A stretch of 64,000 bases of DNA from Lepas anatifera (Eukaryota; Arthropoda; Thecostraca; Lepadidae): the NCBI GenBank assembly GCA_034440635.1, contig JAOTON010001699.1:1-64000 (forward strand), read 5' to 3'. A model generated the notes under the pieces. The model did no database searches, was not told where the DNA came from, and worked only from the letters and a program-made list of their open reading frames with translations. The stretch's first letter is position 1. Each line of letters begins with the position of its first letter. Shown here piece after piece: positions 25,993 to 36,408 of this stretch. Both the position numbers and the translations under genes were made by a program.

Positions 25993-26200
25993 CCAGCTGC
26001 TCGCAGATCTGTATCTGGTTGCGCATCTCATCCTTTTTGTCCAGCAGCTGTTGCACCGAGCCCCGCACCGCCTTGGGAATCTGGTCCACATACTGAGGCT
26101 TAATGATGGCCTTCAGGTCATCCTCCAGGATCTTGGTGAAGTAGTTCTGCAGCTCGGAGCCGCGGAAGTACTGTAGAATCTCGGTCCAGTCGGGCGGGTC
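25993..26200 (-). CDS. ABCE1: ABCE1 coding exon 3
   Basis: Residues 144-212 plus the first base of codon 213. It begins after a GGGCAG acceptor with [18 protein letters not shown] and continues [51 protein letters not shown]. This is the helical insertion of nucleotide-binding domain 1 that follows Walker A in ABCE1. The length of 208 bp gives phase 1, matching the AC at the start of exon 4. The donor is G|GTAAGC. No lesions. Confidence 0.96.
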
Positions 26201-26539
26201 CTGCCCACCACGGCAATCAGGGTCAAATCAATGCATATTCAAGTGGATGATCTTTCACTCATACCGTTATAATTTCCGCGCACAAAACAAGATTCGATCA
26301 CAGAATCACCCACTGAAGTGTAAACGAGAAACAACAATGCAAAAAGCATGCGCCTCCAGCCTGCGTGTATGGTAAAGTGGAAAAAGTAGATGTGCTGTCT
26401 TTGCAGCAAAGCTTAAAAACTCTGAACCAGGCTCTGGCTTAAAAAGACAATGAAGTCCACAGAAGCACTGATACAGTCCCCAACCAGTCCGCCAGCCGCC
26501 GGGCGGCGCACACGCCCGCCCCATACTGTCAAGTCTCAC

Positions 26540-26755
26540 AGTGAAGCGGCCCAGGTTGGGCTTCTGTTTGCCAGCCAGGATCTTGAGGGCGGTGGACTTT
26601 CCGATTCCATTGGTGCCGACCAGCCCCAGCACCTCGCCCGGCCGGGGGATCGGCAGACGGTGCAGCTTGAACGAGTTCTGAGAGTACCGGTGCGTCGTCT
26701 CCTTCTCCAGGTTGGAGGGCAGGTTCAAAATGTTGATGGCGTCGAACGGACATTT
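26540..26755 (-). CDS. ABCE1: ABCE1 coding exon 2 (last Fe-S Cys, Walker A)
   Basis: Residues 72-143. The acceptor is CGTCAG|AAA. It encodes [18 protein letters not shown] (Cys73 is the last ligand of the second 4Fe-4S cluster), [17 protein letters not shown], then [19 protein letters not shown] (Walker A, Lys124 and Ser125) and [15 protein letters not shown]. It ends at a GTGAGA donor. The 216 bp are all in frame. The following intron (26201-26539) is 339 bp with nothing notable. Confidence 0.97.
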
Positions 26756-28084
26756 CTGACGGAGTGAAATAGTGACATCAGAGCGCACCATGCAGCAAGC
26801 ACCAAAGAGTATCTTACAAATATTGCAGCCTTTAAAAACATGGCATTTCACCATGCATCATGCATGGATATACGACAATTCTAATTAGAGAAATAGCCTT
26901 TGGATTCTACCAATATCACACAAGCAAAGAGGCCCCGCTAGGGCAATGACAGAAGCGTATTCGAAAATTCATGCTCTGGTTAGGTTGGTTACCGAATCGG
27001 ACTTGAACACTTCAGCTCTTGGTTGGTACAAATGTGGTGGGGTAACAACCGACACTTCTGGTAGTCACACATTCCAACTTTGGCATCAACACAGAATTTT
27101 CCACGAATGCTCCCCGTTTGGCACTACAAAAGGATTGCCCTCTGATTTAAGGTGTCATTCCAGTAAAAACGTCCAGGCGAGTTCACCATCGCCCCTTTCA
27201 TTTCCACCAAATTTTGTAACAAAGGACCTGTATACAAAATAAGATTTGAGCCCATTTTCAGGTGCCAAGGTCAAATAGGTCACGAGACAGATGTCATCAA
27301 AATTTCGAGGTCAACGCAAACATCGACCGAAAAATAATTTTGTATCTTACAGTGCCTAATTGCAATCATTTAAAATGGATGTCAATCTAAAGAAGATACA
27401 GCGGGCCATATAAGAAAAATACAAACTTTAATCTCGTGCCAGGTTTTGACCTCGCGACTTTTTCTTTAAATCGATACTTTTTTAAAAGTTATATTTTCAA
27501 TTTTTCACATTGGGGGATTCTCACGGTATCAGCTAACTAATGGTGAGTGATTTTTTTGTAATTCAGATTTAATAACAGGTCATAGAGGTCCGACCGATTG
27601 TGGCAAAACGTTCCTTGAAAGTATCATTAGTGCGGACACGCTACAACATGACTGATATGGATGTTAAATGAAAGCTGGTCATTTGCCTACCACATATTTC
27701 GTATAAGAATATGTTACATGGATCTACAATGGCCTTTGCGACCTGATTAAAATGATCTAGCTTCACCTTAAATGGCATTTAAAAGAAAAGTATGCATATA
27801 CGTCCATCTTACCTTCGGATATGTTGAGAGCATTAAAAAAGTCATATCGACCTCGCGTGACCTTAATTATTAGCTTGCTTACAACCAAATCACGCAAAAA
27901 AAGCGCAAGTCAAATAAGGTAATAAATATCACGCAAGCTCGGTATGACTTCAAGCAATGTTCCCAAAATATCCGAAGCGCCAAGAACCTGTCAAGCCATC
28001 AAATGAAAACCATGACGACGTATTTGCGTAATTTTCTTTTAACAACCGATTACGACTTAAAGCTGAACGGAACAGAGTGCTCCT

Positions 28085-29325
28085 ACGTCCTACGCGCTTA
28101 CCGATGCGAAATGTTGTAGCCCATGACAAGACGAAGATACTACTACTGAAGAACTACTCTATTCTTCGGCGCGATCGCATCGGAAAGAGGGAGGAGGTGT
28201 GGCGATACTACGCCGTAATGACATAGAGCTAAGACCGTTCACCACAACGGGAGATGAGCATCTGGAAACGTTGTGGGCCTCTGTTACGTGCACTGGATGG
28301 CGGCCTTTTACGATCGGCGTTCCCTACAGACCGCCAGACAGCCCTATTCCATCCAGTCTGGAGCATTTGGAAGATCAGCTTCGCACTTCCTTGAGCAAAG
28401 GTAAACCTCTTTTCTCCTTGGTGACCTCAACATAGACATACTTGATAACAACTCTCCATCCACGCGACGGTACCTCAATCTCTTGGATGAGATGAACCTC
28501 AAGCAGCTAGTTCGAGAGGACACACACCTGAGGCCCACTCCTACAGCCTTGGACCATGTCATCACAAATAACCAGGACCCGGGGCTTCAAGTTCAAGTGC
28601 TGTCCGACAGCATTAGCCTGTGCTGATTACAACAAACGTTTGCCGAGTCCGGAAACAGGCACAGACTCATACATCCCGCCCCTGGAGACGGGCAAACTGG
28701 GACGCCATGTGCCTGTACCTCCTGAACAGCGACTGGGATAGCTTCGACAACGCTGAAGACGTTAACTCCTGCCTACAGGGTTTCATGGAAATCTGGAACA
28801 ATGCGATGGACGGACATTGTCCTTTAAAGGAAATGTGGCACCTTTATAAAGTGATTTTAACTGAGATAGCCAAGTTGTAAAGCATGCCGGAAAACCCAGT
28901 ACTCTATGTATCAATTGTCTTGAAACTCAAAATTTCCGTGTAGAAACGCTAAAAACTACCTGAAATGTACCTTACATGTACACCTAGCAGCAGGCCACAG
29001 TTGTCATGGCTGTTGGTGTGACAACATATGCTGAAGTCAGGGTGAGTATCAGTCAATCGAAGCCCTAGAAGCGTATTGAATATGGTATTGGTTGCCAGAT
29101 CATGACATCATCCACAGGCAGGTATTTATTTCTTTCCATAGAGGAGCATTTTAAAAATAAAATTATCGAGCTTATTGTACATTTTCCGAGAAATCATGGA
29201 GGCTTTCATGATTTTCGGCCAAAAGTTCCCCTAATTACACTAAATTCCAGGATTCGACCACGGTGCCACATTCCCTTTAAAGGGAATCGAGAGGTATCCA
29301 ATCGAGAAGGCATCTGCATCTGACC
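28085..29325 (+). pseudogene. LINE fragment with AP-endonuclease domain
   Basis: Encodes RDRIGKRGGGVAILRRND, ETLWASVTCTGWRPFTIGV, YRPPDS, then (frameshifted) LGDLNIDILDNN-type and TALDHVITNN: the GGGVAI, PY-PP, GD-NID and LDHVITN motifs of LINE endonucleases. It continues to a linker, RRANWDAMCLYLLNSDWDSF and WNNAMDGHCPLK. There a MITE interrupts it, and only a few codons follow. No RT domain remains. It is nested in the family-2 long-TIR element. Confidence 0.88.
28828..29276. mobile_element. TTAA-flanked MITE, copy 2
   Basis: Same family as 11225-11681: ends AGGAAATGTGGCACC and, inverted, AGGGAATGTGGCACC, with TTAA at 28824-28827 and 29277-29280. 449 bp. It interrupts the LINE coding sequence just after HCPLK, forming the innermost layer of a three-deep nest. 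Confidence 0.92.
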
Positions 29326-29329
29326 CTAG

Positions 29330-30125
29330 GTCATCCATATAAAAATACCGGAACATTTTTTGTAGCGCTCGGTGGGCCCATTATGTGGTATGGGTTTCAA
29401 TTGGATAGATTAACCCAGTTCTTAGTTATGCTATCTTAAACATTTTTGGAGGTGAGCTCACTTGACCTGCAGTGGTGACCTGACCAAAGATGACCCAACC
29501 TTAAAATGTTGGGGAAAGTTGCGGAATTGATCAAGGATAAGGTGTACCAAGTACGACGGCGCTTCGCGCCGCCGTTTCTTTTTCGTGCCGCCGGAAAAAC
29601 CCGATGGGGTGTTCAAACACCCCCACTGGGGCGAGGGTTAAGAGTTGGAAAATGCGGCACCTTCATTGAGAAGCTTGAGATCCCAGGCTTCTACAAAACA
29701 GTACCAGCCGAATTTCATTCCCACAACACTACCCACTAATGAAGTCAGCGATATGCTAATGCAGTCACTTTGGCATAATGAGGAAATCACTTCCAATAAA
29801 AAGACTCTTCAACAAAAATATGCATACCACAGGGATAAAGCGAATCGAGCGTTTGGTGAATCAAAGAGGAGGTTCTTCAACTTGAGCCAGTTACATGACA
29901 AATACAATGTGCTGCGCATTCACTTTCTTATGCTGGAAAAAATCAAACGGGCCATCACCGCTGTATGGGAAAACACACTAGGACAATGAGATGACACGAC
30001 CTTAAATTTTTGGAGAAAGACGTAGAATTGATCAAGAATAAGGTGTACAAAGTACGGCGGCGCCGTTTTGGTGCCGCCGAAAAAACCCGAGAAGGTGTTA
30101 AAACACCCTCCCACCGCGGCAAGGT
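29330..30125 (+). repeat. AGGTCA-rich repeat with two hairpin modules
   Basis: Two related modules (about 29475-29645 and 29990-30125) each run: gatgacc...ccttaaa, a roughly 45-bp linker, gtacgRcggcgc, a GCC-rich hairpin, then aaaaacccgaNNNggtgtt and a GC-rich end. 29330-29645 is homologous in reverse to 39885-40205. Similar motifs (gtacggtggcgctgcgc, aacctgaggaggccgg) lie in the family-1 arms. Probably part of the same superfamily of inverted-repeat elements. Confidence 0.7.
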
Positions 30126-30994
30126 TTAAATGATATTTAAGGTCAAACTAAGTCATTCCAGGTTACAAGAGTCATTTTAGATTCATGACACACGTGATGG
30201 AACAAAATATTTTGGGGCAAAGTGATCAGCTTTCATTTGAAATCCATATCAGCTATATTGTAGCATATGACATCTAAGGTCAAGCTAGGTCATTTAGTCA
30301 GGTTAAAAGATTCATTCCTAATCCGAGGCACACATAATAGTACGAATTATGTGGCAGGTAAGCGATCAGCTTTCATTTGACATCCATGCCCGCCATGTTG
30401 TATCGTATCCGCACGAAAGGTACTTCCAGTGACCGTTTTGCCCTACGTGATGACCTCTTTGACCTGTTACTAAATCTGAGCTACAACAAAAAATCACCCA
30501 CCACTGTTTAGCTAATACTCTGAGAACCATCCAGTGAAAAATTGAGAATAGGACTTAAAAATCTTAATTCAAAGAGAAGACCATAAGGTTACGAGGTCAA
30601 AACCTGACCTGAGGTTAAATTTTTATTTACCTTATATGACCCGTTATATCTTCTATCTATTGATTTGATTTAATCAATTCCAATTAGCTACTTTTAAGAT
30701 ACAATATTATTTCTGCTCCAATGTTTGCGTTGACCTCGAAACTTTGATGACATCTATCTGTTGACGTTTTTTACCTTGGGACCGGGTTAATGGGCCCAAA
30801 TTTGCATTATGTTTAGGGATCCTTGGGTACAGAATTTGGTGGAAGTCTGAGGGGTCATGGTGAACTTCTTGGTGCCTACTTGGACGATTTGTTCTGGAAT
30901 GGCTTGCAGCTGAAAGGGAGCGCAACAATTACCGCAGCAAACAACCACACATCGTCAGAAACGCTGTTCCACACAATGGCGTAGGCCAAGCAAC

Positions 30995-31207
30995 CTTGAT
31001 GCAGATACCGCATCCGATGCAGAGCTCCTCGGAGATGATGGCGATCTTGTCGGTGGGCGTCACCTCGATGCACAGCTTGCCCATGCGGACCACAGGACAG
31101 GAGCGCTTGCACTCCTGTCTACACCGCTTCGGCTTGCACCGGTCAGCGTTGACGACGGCGATCCGCGTCATCTTGCTCCCCTCCTCCTCCCCTTTTCGTT
31201 TCGACAT
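30995..31207 (-). CDS. ABCE1: ABCE1 coding exon 1 (ferredoxin-like domain)
   Basis: Residues 1-71. The chosen start gives [20 protein letters not shown]. An in-frame upstream Met (31225) lies at the exon edge and is not conserved in other ABCE1 proteins. Cys24, 29, 33 and 37 ([15 protein letters not shown]) and Cys63, 66 and 69 (CIGCGIC) are seven of the eight ligands of two 4Fe-4S clusters; the eighth is in exon 2. The donor is AAG|GTTGCT, phase 0. Nineteen bases of 5' UTR follow a CTTCTCTCAACAG acceptor ending at 31227, so an upstream non-coding exon is expected. Confidence 0.97.
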
Positions 31208-31226
31208 GGCTGCTCTCTGGTTCACC

Positions 31227-31576
31227 CTGTTGAGAGAAGTCGGTGATAAATGTCCCGGCTGTGTTTTGCAAGGTGCATAAAAAGTTGAGCATCAGGAATG
31301 CAAGAATTACTTATTCACTTCTGCTATGGGGATATTGAAACATGAAACTTTCACGTAACGAGCACCATGTTGTGCCGAAAGCTGCCATAGACAAATGGGA
31401 AAGCACATGATATGTCAAAAACCCGCAAAAAACACTACGCAGGTTCAGCTTATTGATTGTATCACCAACGGGCCAGACGCCCACTAAAAGATTAACTCAT
31501 CGGATATAAAAACAAAAGATGTACAGGTCCAATATACACACATTCATACAATCCCAAGATACGACTAGCAGATAAT
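31227..31576. other. ABCE1 upstream intron, no features
   Basis: Follows (on the reverse strand, precedes) the 5' UTR acceptor. I see no exon, CpG island or element here; the ABCE1 promoter is not identified in the window. Confidence 0.5.
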
Positions 31577-31580
31577 TTAG

Positions 31581-32597
31581 CACGCGCCCCGCTGGTGTGG
31601 CGAAATTCGTCCCCCCCTTCCTGCTTTTCCACAGATAACGCAAAAACGAAGAGACGCAGAAAAAACAAAACTTACAGTACCTTGTCCCTCATCAATTTTA
31701 CACATCTGAACGATATTTTTTCAGGTCAGGTCGTGTCAGGTCAAGGAGCTATTGAAGGTCAAGTGATCCGACCTCAAAACCTAAAATCACGAGTTTGAAG
31801 CGGCGCGTAGAGAACATCAGCGAACCGATCAGTTTCAAACTTTCACGATATGATGAAGTCAAAAGGGTCTACAAACCTGCTATCTCGGAATTTTGATATT
31901 GTTTACCTAAGGTGGGGTACATTTTTTGGTCGCCCCATTATAAGAATATGGTGAGAAATAGAATGGGCTCGTTTTCAGTATATACTGGATAGATAAAGCT
32001 GAAAATCCTCACACTGTGTATTCTTACCACGATCTTGACCACAAAGTTGAGCTTTTGACCATTTGACCTATCAAAGGTCAAGTCAGATCACAGGAGCATA
32101 GTGACTGTTTTGCCAATAATTCTCACTGAATTGAGATAAAGCTCCCACTTTGCTTGCATTGTGCTTATATTGCCACGGGGAGTCGGTTGATATGCAGCAT
32201 GGCCATACTAGGTCACTCTGTGACCCTGACCGAGCTCGAGGTCGGGTAATTTTCACCATTTGACCTGCCAAGTTCATATTATACATCACTCAATTCGCCG
32301 CGATGGGAGGAATCCAATAATGAATAAAAAATTTTCTTTAGCTCCCTTGAGTACAGATCTAGAGAGAGAAAAGTACGCTGGCCTGTTGTAAGCCTCTGGA
32401 ACCTTCTTTGACCTATGCTGACCTCAATATTGACCTAACATAAGAATGCTTCGTATAATTTCTCTTCCGTCTTGTCAAGAGCTTTCGAACACCGTTCGTA
32501 ATTTTTCTTTAGCTTTCTTGGGATATGCGACACGGAGGGGGCGACATACCCCCAACCAGCGGGGCGCGTAATGCCAGGGACCCCAGCGGGGCGCGTG
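31581..32597 (+). mobile_element. 1-kb TIR element, copy 2
   Basis: Inverted ends CACGCGCCCCGCTGG (31581) and CCAGCGGGGCGCGTG (to 32597), flanked by TTAG on both sides (31577-31580, 32598-32601). The right terminus is partly duplicated (two ccagcggggcgcg motifs at about 32551 and 32583). Collinear in reverse with 4234-5245. No ORF. The interior is dense in TGACCT/AGGTCA half-sites. Confidence 0.9.
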
Positions 32598-32739
32598 TTA
32601 GGTCAAATACTAAGATGCTAAAAGAGCTTAAAAACAGTTACGATATAAAACCGCATTAAGTAAAAAAACATCATAAAAAGTAAGACAAAAGAATATAGCT
32701 AAAAACATAAAAATTCAAAAATCACCGCACTGAAACGAT

Positions 32740-33430
32740 CAAATAATGTTCTTGGAGGCGAAAGAAATCTTATGACTTTTTGTTTATAACGGCCAATTGA
32801 GGAGTTCCAAATATTAGCTTCACGAAAGTTATCGAAAAATATTGCAGTTTCGGAACTCTGACGACAAGATTCGACTTGGTATTCACGCCAGCATATGGTA
32901 CGTGTAGCAAGACACTGCAGCGAAATGTCCGAGGCGGAACAGCAAGGGGAAAGCTTTGGAGAAGAAACGAAGAATCGATGCAATTTGTAAGAATGTTTCT
33001 AATGAACAAGATCGTGCTGCTTTAGTCGAGTTTCGATAGTTTTTATGCCAAAATGTCGAGACAAACTTGGGTAATCTAGAGGCAAATCAGGTATGCGACA
33101 GCGAAAATAGAGCCACATGACAAATTTGTGCTGTATTTTTGCCAGACGTTTGAGATGACAGGTGGCTGCTCCACCCCAGACAACGCTGCAGTATTTCATA
33201 ACTGATTTAACATTGGCATAGTATGCCTAGATCACGGCTTTACTGTCACGATAGTTCAATGCTCTGCTATTTCTACCTGTTTGGAACGATCGGATTAACA
33301 TGCCTAGTGTCCTATTTGCTCCCGAAACATATCCTACTTGCTTTTGCAAGTTGAAACGACATCGTATCCAACACAGATGAACCTTGACCGCAGTTGTGCG
33401 GTCTCCACTCCGATTTACGCGTCAGTGCCT
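32740..33430 (-). pseudogene. Non-LTR retrotransposon RT C-terminal fragment
   Basis: The reverse strand encodes SGANRTLGMLIRSFQTGRNS, then MKYCSVVWGGAATCHLKRL, AKIQHKFVMWLYFRCR and LSRHFGIKTIETRLKQHD; a frameshifted continuation gives IDSSFLLQSFPLAVPPRTFR and LLHVPYAGVNT. This is the segment after the RT palm of a LINE. It is close in type to, but distinct from, the copy at 19895/24757. At least two frame breaks. Confidence 0.87.
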
Positions 33431-34937
33431 TTATGACACGCAAGAGGTGTCAGATGTCCAGTGCGCAGCTCATGAAGCTGGGAGTACATCCTCCACCGTT
33501 AGTATGACATTGTTACTTGGGCAGTTGGGTGTCAAATGGAGGTAAGGCATGGCTTCAAGGTGGCCACTTCGTTTCGGACGCCAGTTTTCTGCTGTCGGTG
33601 TTGGTGTTCACTTGTGTACGACATAGGAGTGGTAGAATGCCGCGGGATAAGAGGGCTTATTGTGCGGGATAAAGGATCTTCTTTTTCTAGATTCTTCGTC
33701 CCGGCGCCGGCAGGCCTCGAGTGGTGCCGGCAAGACCCAACGTGGTCTCGGCATTGGTCCCGGCAAAAAAATTGAGGTTAATAGGAAACAATTTGCAGCC
33801 TTGTCTTATACGTTTCAACCAGTGACTTCGACTTTCTTTTTCAGCCATGAATCATGTGTAATTGTTATTTCATTTAATTTTCGAATGGAGCTTATTACAA
33901 CTAATTTCGGGTTCCTATTGCCGTGCCAGCGTTAACCCACCCAAAACCCCCTGCATCGAGAAGAAATCTCCAGCCCTGGCCATATTATGTCACTTTTCAG
34001 CCCGACACCTCCCTCCCCTCCCGTGACATCATTTATCAACAGCCCCATATATGTTTAAGTAAGACAATTTATGTGTGGGTAGTTAGCCATATTAGGTTAG
34101 TTATTCGTCAAATGCTAAGGGAAAACTAACTTAATTGGTTCAAAATTAGCTTATCTCAATCTGATATAGGCCCCAAGGAACGCATGTCCAAGTTAAAACT
34201 ATTAGGTTCTCCAATCCTCAGGGGTCTCGGAACGATTCCGGTACAGACCCAGTTGATCCCGACAAAGTCCCGGCCGGGCCCAGCATCCGGTCCCGGCTCC
34301 GGAACGCCGGGATCAACAATAGAATCTCTGGTGCTGACACCGTCGAGTGTTCTCCGCAAAAGACGTCTACTTAAAAGACAGAGTAAATTTAAATTCGGAG
34401 AATGTCACAACTGCTGAAGGACCAGACAGCAGCCAGAGGCAGTTATTGAGGAGCTGCTCGCTGCGGAGACACAATCATCATTGACTGACTCACTGGGCGC
34501 TTTTTTCTTTAACAGTTTTAGTCGAAGTCGATGTTTCCCATGTATTGCCGCTGCTGGACGGGACTACCGCTAGAACAGATAGGCTTTTGGTTCAACTGAT
34601 GCTTAGGGATTGCCATTTTATTTCAGAACCGAAGTGGTAAACGTCAAGAGGGAACGTCCATCGAAACTGTGCACCAAAGTAGGTCACTTTAATGCCTCAA
34701 TAGAAATTAAAACTGTCCTTTGATACATTGATTCAGCCTCCTCTGCTGGTGAACCGAACCGGGGGCTCAAAGTTTTTCCTACTAAAAGGCTGGCATTTTC
34801 GACTAGCCCATAGGAAACACATGTCAAAAGCTTGCTATCTAGAGCCTCGGGAGAGGGTCTAAGACACCACGGCGGTTCATAAAAAGCCATTCAAATGAAA
34901 TCCAAAACATTTTTATTTTCATTTTCTGGGTCAGAAC
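33431..34937. other. Unassigned; GC-rich CCCGG clusters at 33,690-33,775 and 34,205-34,330
   Basis: The two clusters contain repeated gtcccggc and gccgg motifs and are partly inverse to each other (tcccggcgccgg against ccggctccggaacgccggga). They may be the worn ends of a roughly 600-bp inverted-repeat element. No exon recognised elsewhere in this stretch. Confidence 0.35.
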
Positions 34938-35036
34938 CGCCAGCCGTGATATTGCCCAGCGAGCTAGACGACAAAAACCGGACCCATGTTTTGGTCCCAT
35001 TTTCAGGCGTGGGTTCGAATCCTAGGGGCGGCCATA
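34938..35036 (+). repeat. tRNA-like sequence (SINE head or tRNA pseudogene)
   Basis: B box GGGTTCGAATCC is perfect. An upstream AGCCGTGATATTGCCCAGCG could serve as a degenerate A box, and ccgcc...ggcgg can pair as an acceptor stem remnant. The roughly 95-nt span is long for a tRNA. Most likely a class-II tRNA pseudogene or SINE head. Confidence 0.5.
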
Positions 35037-35166
35037 CTTTTCATATAATCTGTATGTGCAAAACAATGCATTCGCTGAACGTTGATGAAACTATGCACCC
35101 TTCATACTTTTAGCTCTCAAGGAAACTTCTGCCTAATGCAGAGGCGGATTCAGGAGCAAATACAGT

Positions 35167-35416
35167 CATAGGCGGATCCAGGGGGCAAGGGGGCACGTAC
35201 CCCCCGATCGACCCTCTCGGCGCCCCCTGAAATGGTCACAGCGCCACCTGAAACGTCGCTTCCCACCCCCTCCCCCAGGAAGCGAAAATCGGCGCCCACA
35301 GATTGGATTTTGAGCCCATCTGATAGGTTTGCCGGTCAAAGTGGCGCCCCCCCGGGCCGGATGGCACCCACCCCCCGAAGGTGCCTCCCCGATCGGCAAT
35401 CCTGGATCCGCCTATG
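35167..35416. mobile_element. CATAGGCGGATCC MITE, copy a
   Basis: Inverted ends CATAGGCGGATCCAGGG and, at the right, CCTGGATCCGCCTATG. The interior (gcgccccctgaaatg..., cgaaaatcggcgcc, tgataggtttgccgg) is shared with copies at 35992, 45224, 49489, 53519 and a relic at 59335. About 250 bp, no ORF. Flanks aatacagt and aatagtca are only partly alike. Confidence 0.88.
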
Positions 35417-35699
35417 AATAGTCATGCTCCAGGGCCGGATCGAAGGGGATGGGAGGCGATGGGGCGACCTCGAATCCTTAGCATGGGCCTGAGCACGGCA
35501 AAAGGCCCTCCGCAGGGAGCCTCTTTTATGTTTGATGGGCGTTCCCAAGGTAAATTCAGGAAGTCCAAACTCAACAGACATTGGTCTCGGGGCCTCCAAT
35601 CTAATCTGGGATCTACCAAAAGTATTAAAAAAATTATAAGTACGTATGAATACACACCTAAGAGATGATTTGTTCAAAGGTTTCACCCTCGGTAAATGA

Positions 35700-35790
35700 A
35701 AAATGAGGACCCCGAGCGAGGGCTCCTGCGATTTAAACCCCACCTTCTTTTGAAAAAATGCTGGATCCGCCCCTACCATGGTCCCCCCAA
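35700..35790. repeat. Possible relic terminus of a GGATCC-type MITE
   Basis: tgctggatccgccccta near 35760 resembles the GGATCCGCC termini, preceded by a collinear-looking stretch. A matching partner end could be the ccggatcgaagggg at about 35434, but this is weak. Confidence 0.35.
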
Positions 35791-35991
35791 GTGGCTGAAT
35801 TGTAACCACTTTCAGCCGATTTTCATTGTTTCGCGATATTTTTTCCCATACTAGCCGACATCACACCAATTCTCACAAGTAGCGCAACCCTGCCAGCCGA
35901 TATTGCACCAGAGCTCGCCGGTAGCGCACCCCTACGTCAGCCGGCGTGGCAAATGTCTTCACCTGCAGCATACCCACTACCAGCCCGGTAC

Positions 35992-36222
35992 CATAGGCGG
36001 GTCCAGGGATCCAGGGGGTAGGGGGTAGGTGCCCCCCATTAACCCTCTGAAGCGTCGATGGCGCCCCCTGAAATATAGCTCCCTTCCCTAATGCGAAAAC
36101 GGCGCTCCGAGATAGAATTTGGTGCCCCCTGGTTTTGTTCGCCAAAAGTGGTATCCCCTTGGTCCAGATCTCCCCCCCACGAAAGGTGCCCCCTCCGATC
36201 TGAGATCCTGGATCCGCCTATG
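35992..36222. mobile_element. CATAGGCGGATCC MITE, copy b
   Basis: Ends CATAGGCGGGTCCAGGG and CCTGGATCCGCCTATG. Flanking octamers cccggtac (35984-35991) and cccgctac (36223-36230) match at 7 of 8 positions, so the family makes 8-bp target duplications, as hAT-like and P-like transposases do. 231 bp. Confidence 0.92.
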
Positions 36223-36316
36223 CCCGCTACGCAGTCGTATTTACCGGTCGCGTACCGCTATTGACCGACGTCGCACCTCTGCTCACTAACTACATGGCAC
36301 AACTACATAAATTATT

Positions 36317-36395
36317 AGTAATAATTTGTGGAGCTTATCGATGCACCAACTGCCAGATTCATATGGCGCCGCCAACTCTTTCCCCGTTGGAGGAG
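36317..36395 (-). mobile_element. 5'-truncated SINE
   Basis: Same family as 22727-22906: shares gcttatcgaYgcaccaactgcc and cgccaactctttccc, but lacks the tRNA-like head. It is bounded by a perfect 13-bp target duplication, TACATAAATTATT (36304-36316, 36396-36408). The truncation is therefore original to the insertion, as expected for LINE-driven mobilisation. Confidence 0.93.
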
Positions 36396-36408
36396 TACAT
36401 AAATTATT

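Larger units (their letters stand above)
27151..30902. mobile_element. Long-TIR element, family 2, about 3.75 kb
   Basis: The left arm (27151-about 27790) pairs in reverse with the right arm (about 30125-30902). Examples are gatgtcatcaaaatttcgag at 27291 with its complement near 30740, and tccaccaaattttgtaac at 27206 with its complement near 30835. The ends GTCATTCCAG and GCCATTCCAG, with the nearby CGTCCA, resemble family 1 (GCATTCCAGGAC...CGACCA). The middle holds a LINE and a MITE. The whole sits in ABCE1 intron 1. No transposase seen; many AGGTCA motifs. Confidence 0.85.

Noticed and set aside
26450..26767. 105-codon forward frame
   Set aside because: Antisense shadow of ABCE1 exon 2.
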